Shown: one piece after another, positions 58,572-64,000 of the stretch
Numbering within the stretch: the stretch's first letter is position 1
Layout: each line of letters starts with the position of its first letter
Origin: Sulfurimonas sp.
Lineage (GTDB): Bacteria > Campylobacterota > Campylobacteria > Campylobacterales > Sulfurimonadaceae
Length of the DNA stretch: 64,000 bases
NCBI GenBank assembly: GCA_021648405.1
Contig: JAKISX010000001.1
Span: forward strand, 1 to 64,000
Reading direction: 5' to 3'
The notes under the pieces: model-generated
Seen by the model: only the letters and a program-made list of their open reading frames with translations
Database searches by the model: none
What the model was told of the DNA's origin: nothing
Made by a program: the position numbers and the translations under genes

Positions 58572-59885
58572 ATGAAGATACATTTTATTGGAATTGGTGG
58601 TATAGGGATTTCTGGTTTAGCTCAATTTATGTGCTTTAATGGTCATGAAGTTAGTGGTTCAGATATTTCTGATACATTAATCACTAAAAAACTCCGTAAA
58701 ATGGGAATATGTATCACAGTTGGACACACTACCAAAGCTATAACTGACCAAGATTTAGTTGTCCATTCAGCTATCATAGGTCATGATAATCCAGAAATAA
58801 TAGCAGCAAAAGGAAAAGGCATTAAAGTATTAGCGCGTCGTGAAGCACTCTCTCAAATCTTAGCTGATAAAAAAGTTTACTCTGTAGCTGGAGCTCATGG
58901 AAAAAGCACAACTACTGCAATTTTAACTTCAATCATGTGTGGTTCAGCAATTATTGGTGCTGAATCAAAAGCTTTTGGCTCAAACGTCCGCTACAATGAA
59001 AAAACAGATGTTTTACTATTTGAAGCAGATGAAAGTGATGGAAGTTTTGTAAATTCAAATCCATATTGTGCTATTGTGATCAATGCTGAACCTGAACATA
59101 TGGAATATTATGATTATAATATTGACAGATTTTATGATTCATATCGCACATTTATAAATTCTGCAACATGTAGGGTACTAAATGCCGAAGACCCATTTTT
59201 AAGTACGCTCATTGATGAGATTGATGCTAACTGGTTATATCCGAGTAAAGATATTACAAATATTGAGTATATGCTCAAAGGCGATGAACCACATACAAAA
59301 TTTACTCTAAAAAATATGGGTTCATTTGAGGTATGGGGTTTTGGAAAACATATAGCACTTGATGCAAGTTTAGCTATTATTGCAGCTAGTAAAACTATGG
59401 AAATATCACAAATAAGAAAAAATATATTAGATTTCAAAGGTATTAAAAAGCGTTTTGATATTGTTGGTACTGATAAAAATAAAGTTATCATTGATGATTA
59501 TGGACATCATCCAACTGAGATTAAAGCTACATTTGAATCTGTTAAAGAGTATGCGCACCTTAAAGGCATAGAAAATATAACAGCTATTTGGCAACCACAT
59601 AAGTATTCTCGTACTATTGATAATTTAGAAGAATTTATAAAATGTTTTAAAGGTGCAAAAGAGTTAATTATACTTCCTGTTTGGGCTGCTGGCGAAGCAA
59701 CTCGTGAGATAGATTTTGCTGAAAAATTCAAAGAATACAACCTTACTATTGCAGATAAAATCATACGCTCAAACAACGAGATAACTGTTGTAAAAGATAA
59801 AGAAAATTTAAAAACTATTGATGATGGTATTATTATTGGCTTTGGTGCTGGTGATATCACCTATCAAATGAGAGGCATAGCTTAA
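58572..59885 (+). CDS. murC: UDP-N-acetylmuramate-L-alanine ligase
   Basis: A 437-residue ligase adding L-alanine to UDP-MurNAc in peptidoglycan synthesis. The nucleotide-sugar fold begins IHFIGIGGIGISGLAQFMCF. The ATP loop is SVAGAHGKSTTTAILTS, with GAHGKS where most MurC have GTHGKT. FEADESDGSFVNSNP and CAIVINAEPEHMEYYD supply metal and substrate residues, and VIIDDYGHHPTEIKAT and WQPHKYSRT mark the third domain. Length is normal. It is followed after five bases by the Sir2 gene. Confidence 0.96.
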   Translation: MKIHFIGIGGIGISGLAQFMCFNGHEVSGSDISDTLITKKLRKMGICITVGHTTKAITDQDLVVHSAIIGHDNPEIIAAKGKGIKVLARREALSQILADKKVYSVAGAHGKSTTTAILTSIMCGSAIIGAESKAFGSNVRYNEKTDVLLFEADESDGSFVNSNPYCAIVINAEPEHMEYYDYNIDRFYDSYRTFINSATCRVLNAEDPFLSTLIDEIDANWLYPSKDITNIEYMLKGDEPHTKFTLKNMGSFEVWGFGKHIALDASLAIIAASKTMEISQIRKNILDFKGIKKRFDIVGTDKNKVIIDDYGHHPTEIKATFESVKEYAHLKGIENITAIWQPHKYSRTIDNLEEFIKCFKGAKELIILPVWAAGEATREIDFAEKFKEYNLTIADKIIRSNNEITVVKDKENLKTIDDGIIIGFGAGDITYQMRGIA

Positions 59886-59890
59886 CTCAA

Positions 59891-60616
59891 ATGCCAAATA
59901 TTGTATCAAAAAAAATAATCATCTTTAGCGGTGCTGGTATTAGTGCTGAATCTGGAATTAAAACATTTCGTGATTCAGATGGACTATGGGAAAACTACAA
60001 AATAGAGGACATTTGTAATCAATACACTTGGGAGCAAAACTATGACACAGTTCATGAGTTTTATAACCAAAGGAGATTACAATTAGCAGATGTAAAACCA
60101 AACTATGCTCATGAAATAGTAGCTAGTATAAAAGAAAAATATCAAGACGACTGCATCATAATAACTCAAAATGTAGATGATATGTTTGAGAGAGCTGGGT
60201 GTAAAGATGTTATCCATCTACATGGAGAACTAACCAAGATGGAGTGTATGGCATGTGGAGATATATTTAGCATTGGATATAAAGAGTTTAAAAATACTGA
60301 TACCTGTCCAAAATGTTCTCATACAAAAATAAAACCTTTTATAGTTTTCTTTGGTGGATCAGCGCCATATTATGCAAATATGTATAGTGCATTTGAACAC
60401 TTACAAAATGAAGATTCAATCGTTGTTGTGATAGGAACTTTAGGTAATGTCATACAAATTAGTGCGAATTTGGAGCTGGTAGAGTGTTATAAAATACTAA
60501 ATAATCTTGAAATATCTCCCTACATAGATGAATCACAATTTGATAAAGTATATTACGAAGAAGCTACAACTGCATGTGACAAAATAGAATTTGATATTAG
60601 TGAATTTTGGCTATAA
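59891..60616 (+). CDS. cobB: Sir2-family NAD-dependent protein deacylase
   Basis: A 241-residue class III sirtuin. NAD-binding motifs GAGISAESGIKTFRDSDGLW and TQNVDDMFERAGC are clear; the catalytic His is in IHLHGELTKMECMACG, and four cysteines (CMACG, CPKCS) form the zinc site. FYNQRRLQL contains the Tyr-x-x-Arg pair that lets CobB and SIRT5 remove succinyl and other acidic groups. It removes lysine acyl marks and returns nicotinamide. The unit with murC is compact, but no direct functional link is known. Confidence 0.94.
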   Translation: MPNIVSKKIIIFSGAGISAESGIKTFRDSDGLWENYKIEDICNQYTWEQNYDTVHEFYNQRRLQLADVKPNYAHEIVASIKEKYQDDCIIITQNVDDMFERAGCKDVIHLHGELTKMECMACGDIFSIGYKEFKNTDTCPKCSHTKIKPFIVFFGGSAPYYANMYSAFEHLQNEDSIVVVIGTLGNVIQISANLELVECYKILNNLEISPYIDESQFDKVYYEEATTACDKIEFDISEFWL

Positions 60617-60617
60617 T
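60612..60617 (+). promoter_or_regulatory. Predicted -10 box of the small membrane gene - mutS2 pair
   Basis: TTTTGGCTATAAT overlapping the cobB stop, 37 bases before the TTG at 60655. Confidence 0.45.
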
Positions 60618-60654
60618 TCTAAGTATAAATATACATTATTAAAAGGTTTTTAAA

Positions 60655-60984
60655 TTGGCATATATCATAGGACTTATAGTTGTAGGACTTTTCTTTTTAG
60701 TTCTAAACTACTTTACAAAATTTACTCGCTCTCAAAAAATAATCATCTCAGCAGTTTTCTTTGGCATTATCATAATGGCAATATTATTTAATTCATACAG
60801 CGAAAATAAAGATCAACAAACCTTAGATATTGCTATGAAATTTAATCAAGGTAAGACTATAAAATGCGATGGAGTTGATGTAAACTCATCACTTTATGAG
60901 TTAAGTACTGGCACCTACACTTTTATAGGTATAGAAAATACTCCAAATTTTGGGAAGATGATTAGCGCTTCCACATGCAAATAA
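60655..60984 (+). CDS. Small two-helix membrane protein, unknown
   Basis: A 109-residue protein. Two hydrophobic helices (GLIVVGLFFLVLNYF and KIIISAVFFGIIIMAILF) are followed by about 60 residues that would lie outside or inside the membrane, with KFNQGKTIKCDGVDVNSSLY and two cysteines. The start is TTG with AAAGG before it. It overlaps the mutS2 start by ten bases. Family not recognised; the C-terminal part looks like a small beta domain. Confidence 0.75.
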   Translation: MAYIIGLIVVGLFFLVLNYFTKFTRSQKIIISAVFFGIIIMAILFNSYSENKDQQTLDIAMKFNQGKTIKCDGVDVNSSLYELSTGTYTFIGIENTPNFGKMISASTCK

Positions 60985-63167
60985 TATCTCAACTTGATTT
61001 AAGTGAGCATATAGAACTATTTAAAAGCTTTTTTTCAAGAAACACCTCTCTTTTTATGGAGGGTGATCAAAATCTACATTTTAACTATATTAAAGCACTT
61101 GATAAGCTAGAATTTAAAGCTCCACCAAAAGTCTCTGATTTTAATACTATAAAATCTCACTTAAAGAAAAAAGGTATCCTTAATTTTGAGCAAATTTTTG
61201 AAATTGTTAAAATTGTAAGATATTTTAGATATTTTAAAAATCGTGATATAGATGGACTTATCGGTGAATGGATGAATAAATTTATCTTCGATGAAAGATT
61301 TTTAGAGATTGAAAAATACTTTACTCATGATGGGAAATTTGAAGAAAACCTTGATGAAAACTTATTTGAACTTTCACAAAGAATTAGTGAGCAAAAATCA
61401 AATATTTCATCATCTCTAAAAAGATTAACAGCCTCACAAAAGCTATCCTCTTACCTTATAGATACTCAACTTCACTTGATAAATGATGAAGACTGTTTGT
61501 TGGTTCGTGGTGGTTTTAACCATGTATTAAAAGGTAGCGTAGTTGGAAGAAGTTCTAGTGGTGGTTTTTTTGTAACACCAGATAGCATTATGAAAGCTAA
61601 AGAAAAAATTCGCTTTATAAATCAAGAGCGTGAAGCTATTTTTTATACTTATGTTAAAAAATTTTCATCTACACTTGGAGAACTTCAATCATTTATTAAT
61701 TTTATTGACAAAGAGTTTACTCGTTTTGATAACTATCAAGCTAGAGTTTTATTTGCCAAAAGTAAAAGTTTACAAATAGTAAAATCTAAAAATAACAATA
61801 AAATAGTTTTAAATGGTTTTATCCACCCTGCTCTTCATCATCCAAAACCAATTGATGTTGATTTTTCAAAAAATATTTTAATGGTTACTGGTGTTAATGC
61901 TGGTGGTAAAACAATGCTTTTAAAATCAATACTCGCATCTGCTTTTATGGCTAAATATATTATACCGATGAAGCTAAATGAGCAAAAATCACATATTGGG
62001 ACATTTAAAAATATTTTATCTATTATAGATGACCCACAAAATGTAAAAAACGACATCTCTACTTTTGCTGGTCGTATGCAAGAGTTCTCAAAAATTTTTA
62101 CACAAAAACAAGCACTCATTGGTGTCGATGAGATAGAACTAGGGACTGACAGTGATGAAGCGGCAGCTCTATTTAAAGTGATACTTGATGACTTGATAAA
62201 AAGAGGTCAAAAAGTGGTAGTTACTACTCACCATAAAAGATTAGCTGCTCTTATGGCTGATCGTGATGATGTTGAGCTAATGGCTGCAATATATGATGAA
62301 GCAGCTAGGAAGCCAACCTATGAGTTCATGCAAGGCATAATCGGTAAGAGTTACGCATTTGAGACTGCAAGTCGTTATGGTATAGCTTCTTGTCTTGTTA
62401 ATGAAGCTAAAAGTGTTTATGGTGATAACTCTGAAAAATTAAACTTGCTTATAGAGAGAAGTTCTCAACTAGAGCGTGAATTAAAACAAAAGCATAAAAA
62501 AGCTGATGATAAACTTCAAAAATTACAAACGAAAGAAAAAGAGCTAAAGGCGTTACGCGAAAACCTTTTTAAAGAGCTTGATGAACAAAAAGCAGCACTC
62601 AAAAATTCTTATGCAGTTGCGATAAATGAAGCAAAAATAGCAGCAAAAGCTGGAGATACAAAAGCTATTCATCGTGCTATGAATAAAGCAAACAACAAAC
62701 TTCCTGATGGTAAAAAACAAGAGATAAAAAGAGAGGTAGAGTTCAAAGTTGGCGATGATGTTAAATACCATACTCAAAAAGGCACTATCAGAGCACTTAA
62801 AGCAAACAAAGAAGCTATACTAGAGATAAATGGTATTACCGTTAGAGTAAAAACTTCACACTTAAAGCCTACAAAGATTATAATACCTAAAACACAAGTA
62901 AATGTTAATATAAATGTTGAGAAAAAAGCTGGATTAAAATGTGATCTTCATGGTATGAGAGCGGATGAAGCTACTGAAGTTTTAGATAAATTTTTATCAG
63001 ATGCGCTCATAAATGGTTGGGATGAAGTTATTGTTTATCATGGGATTGGTACAGGCAAATTAAGTTACGCTGTAAAAAATTTCCTCAAAGCTCATCCAAG
63101 AGTAAAAAGCTTTGATGATGCACCACAACACCTTGGTGGTTTTGGTGCAAAAATAGTGTATTTATAA
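60975..63167 (+). CDS. mutS2: MutS2-type endonuclease
   Basis: A 730-residue ATPase related to MutS, lacking the mismatch-reading domain. Walker A is MVTGVNAGGKTMLLKSILAS and Walker B is ALIGVDEIELGTDSDEAA, followed by VVVTTHHKRLAALMA. A coiled coil (LERELKQKHKKADDKLQKLQ) leads to a KOW-like piece and a C-terminal Smr nuclease domain (LKCDLHGMRADEATEVLDKF, VYHGIGTGKLSYAV). MutS2 suppresses recombination in Helicobacter and acts on collided ribosomes in Bacillus. It is the only form of MutS usual in this phylum. Confidence 0.94.
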   Translation: MQIISQLDLSEHIELFKSFFSRNTSLFMEGDQNLHFNYIKALDKLEFKAPPKVSDFNTIKSHLKKKGILNFEQIFEIVKIVRYFRYFKNRDIDGLIGEWMNKFIFDERFLEIEKYFTHDGKFEENLDENLFELSQRISEQKSNISSSLKRLTASQKLSSYLIDTQLHLINDEDCLLVRGGFNHVLKGSVVGRSSSGGFFVTPDSIMKAKEKIRFINQEREAIFYTYVKKFSSTLGELQSFINFIDKEFTRFDNYQARVLFAKSKSLQIVKSKNNNKIVLNGFIHPALHHPKPIDVDFSKNILMVTGVNAGGKTMLLKSILASAFMAKYIIPMKLNEQKSHIGTFKNILSIIDDPQNVKNDISTFAGRMQEFSKIFTQKQALIGVDEIELGTDSDEAAALFKVILDDLIKRGQKVVVTTHHKRLAALMADRDDVELMAAIYDEAARKPTYEFMQGIIGKSYAFETASRYGIASCLVNEAKSVYGDNSEKLNLLIERSSQLERELKQKHKKADDKLQKLQTKEKELKALRENLFKELDEQKAALKNSYAVAINEAKIAAKAGDTKAIHRAMNKANNKLPDGKKQEIKREVEFKVGDDVKYHTQKGTIRALKANKEAILEINGITVRVKTSHLKPTKIIIPKTQVNVNINVEKKAGLKCDLHGMRADEATEVLDKFLSDALINGWDEVIVYHGIGTGKLSYAVKNFLKAHPRVKSFDDAPQHLGGFGAKIVYL

Positions 63168-63170
63168 TAT

Positions 63171-64000
63171 TTAAATTTTAGCGTAATTAACACCAACACA
63201 AGCATCTAGTTCTGATAACTCTTTTAGTGCAGCTTCACTTACAGCATCATCAACTAAAATTACGGCTAAAGCTTCTGATTTATCATTTCTAGCAAGTGAA
63301 AAAACTGATATATTTATGTTATATTTTGCTAATGTAGCGCCTACACTTCCAATAACACCAGGTACATCAGTGTTTTTAAACATAATCATATCCCCGCCAA
63401 GTGCTACCTCAATATCAAAACCATCTATAGCAACTATACGATGAACATTATCATCAAAAATAGTAGCTGAAATAGTAGTAGTCCCCTCACTAGTTGTAAG
63501 TTTTATGGTGATAAGGTTTTTATATACAGAAGAATCTCCACAAGACTCAACCTCTATGTTGATTCCTTTTTCTTTTGCAACAAATTCAGCATTGACATAG
63601 TTAATAGTATCACTTGAATTTTGACTCATTGCACCAACAGCGACAAAAGTTGAAAGACTTTCTACATACTTAGCAATCTCACCATATCCACTTACTTTGA
63701 TAGATATAATTTGACTTTTATTAATTTGAGATTCCAAGAAACCAATTTTTTGTCCCATCTCTAAAAATGGTTTAACAAATGATGGAATTTTGCTTTCATC
63801 TATTGGTAAATTCATAGCATGTGGATATGCGATACCTTTAGCAGCTTCTATAGCATTTGTAGCTGCTTGAATACCAATATTGTATTGAGATTCAAATGTA
63901 TTCGCACCCAAGTGAGGAGATACTGTTATATTATCAAGCTCTAAAAGTGGGTGATCTGTTGCTGGTTCTTTGATAAATACATCAATTCCAGCAAAACGAA
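63171..64000 (-). CDS. serA: D-3-phosphoglycerate dehydrogenase (partial, runs off right edge)
   Basis: About 276 C-terminal codons of the enzyme that oxidises 3-phosphoglycerate for serine synthesis. The first visible part GIDVFIKEPATDHPLLELDN, followed by TVSPHLGANTFESQYN, holds the catalytic His of the D-isomer dehydrogenase family. An ASB-type intervening domain follows (KVSGYGEIAKYVESLSTF), and the C-terminal ACT domain (DMIMFKNTDVPGVIGSVGAT) is the serine-feedback site. The long form of SerA is therefore present. The NAD domain and start lie outside the window. It converges on mutS2 with three bases between stops. Confidence 0.95.
   Translation of the reverse strand, partial: RFAGIDVFIKEPATDHPLLELDNITVSPHLGANTFESQYNIGIQAATNAIEAAKGIAYPHAMNLPIDESKIPSFVKPFLEMGQKIGFLESQINKSQIISIKVSGYGEIAKYVESLSTFVAVGAMSQNSSDTINYVNAEFVAKEKGINIEVESCGDSSVYKNLITIKLTTSEGTTTISATIFDDNVHRIVAIDGFDIEVALGGDMIMFKNTDVPGVIGSVGATLAKYNINISVFSLARNDKSEALAVILVDDAVSEAALKELSELDACVGVNYAKI

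Noticed and set aside
60612-60617. Riboswitch upstream of the small membrane gene or of other biosynthesis genes (ribF, thiS, ilvB)
   Set aside because: Leaders are too short, and no FMN, TPP or other conserved aptamer sequence is visible.
1-64000. CRISPR array, prophage, integron or rRNA operon
   Set aside because: No regularly spaced repeats, phage structural genes, integrase or rRNA sequence were found in the window.

Overview
The window looks like chromosomal DNA of a Campylobacterota (epsilonproteobacterial) bacterium, most probably a free-living Sulfurimonas-like species. The base composition is strongly AT-rich, many starts are TTG or GTG, and typical -10 boxes have the form GNTATAAT with no clear -35. 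The order ispDF - orphan regulator of the HP1021 type - ATP-sulfurylase-like gene - pgpA is one I know from Campylobacter. This assignment is an inference from gene content. No 16S rRNA is present to confirm it.

Layout. 1-5.1 kb: leftward ilvB (cut by the window edge), a WD40 protein, ilvA and a CoA-binding protein. 5.1-5.6 kb: a gene-free stretch with two short open fragments. 5.6-12 kb: uvrD-type helicase (leftward), then valS and a SulP transporter (rightward). 12-15.4 kb: a leftward flgH - transglutaminase-like - GGDEF/EAL group with a good sigma54 promoter in front of flgH. 15.4-19.7 kb: yqeY, trpC, a TPR lipoprotein, a trmN6-like methylase, kdsB and a small gene.

19.8-31.7 kb is the centrepiece. 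It is one leftward run of thirteen genes encoding a complete second-type chemosensory system: an Aer-like PAS protein, a soluble receptor with two signalling tips, a triple-CheW protein, CheB, a HEAT protein, CheR, CheY, a CheZ-like phosphatase, a second CheY, CheA, a CheW split by a CZB-like domain, a STAS-like protein and a ParA ATPase. I read it as a cytoplasmic (or cytoplasm-facing) redox-sensing array with its own positioning ATPase. The double-tip receptor resembles DosM of Vibrio cholerae.

31.9-39.1 kb: rpsO with a structured leader, an Rrf2 regulator, flhA, a DHH phosphoesterase, a methyltransferase, hisG, coaX and small membrane or unknown genes. 39.2-45.1 kb: ispDF, the HP1021-like regulator, the ATP-sulfurylase-like gene, pgpA and a large hybrid-kinase relative that has lost both phospho-accepting histidines. 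45.1-54.7 kb: mscS, gdhA, radA, fliL, acpS, thiS, a lone HicA-like gene, and a two-component system followed by small cytochromes c. 54.7-64 kb: a CAT-anticodon tRNA, truD, ribF, an aminotransferase, murC (with a possible 28-residue ORF in front), a Sir2 deacylase, mutS2 and serA (cut by the window edge).

All promoter, terminator and RNA-structure calls were made by eye. Protein assignments rest on motif recognition only; no database search was possible.
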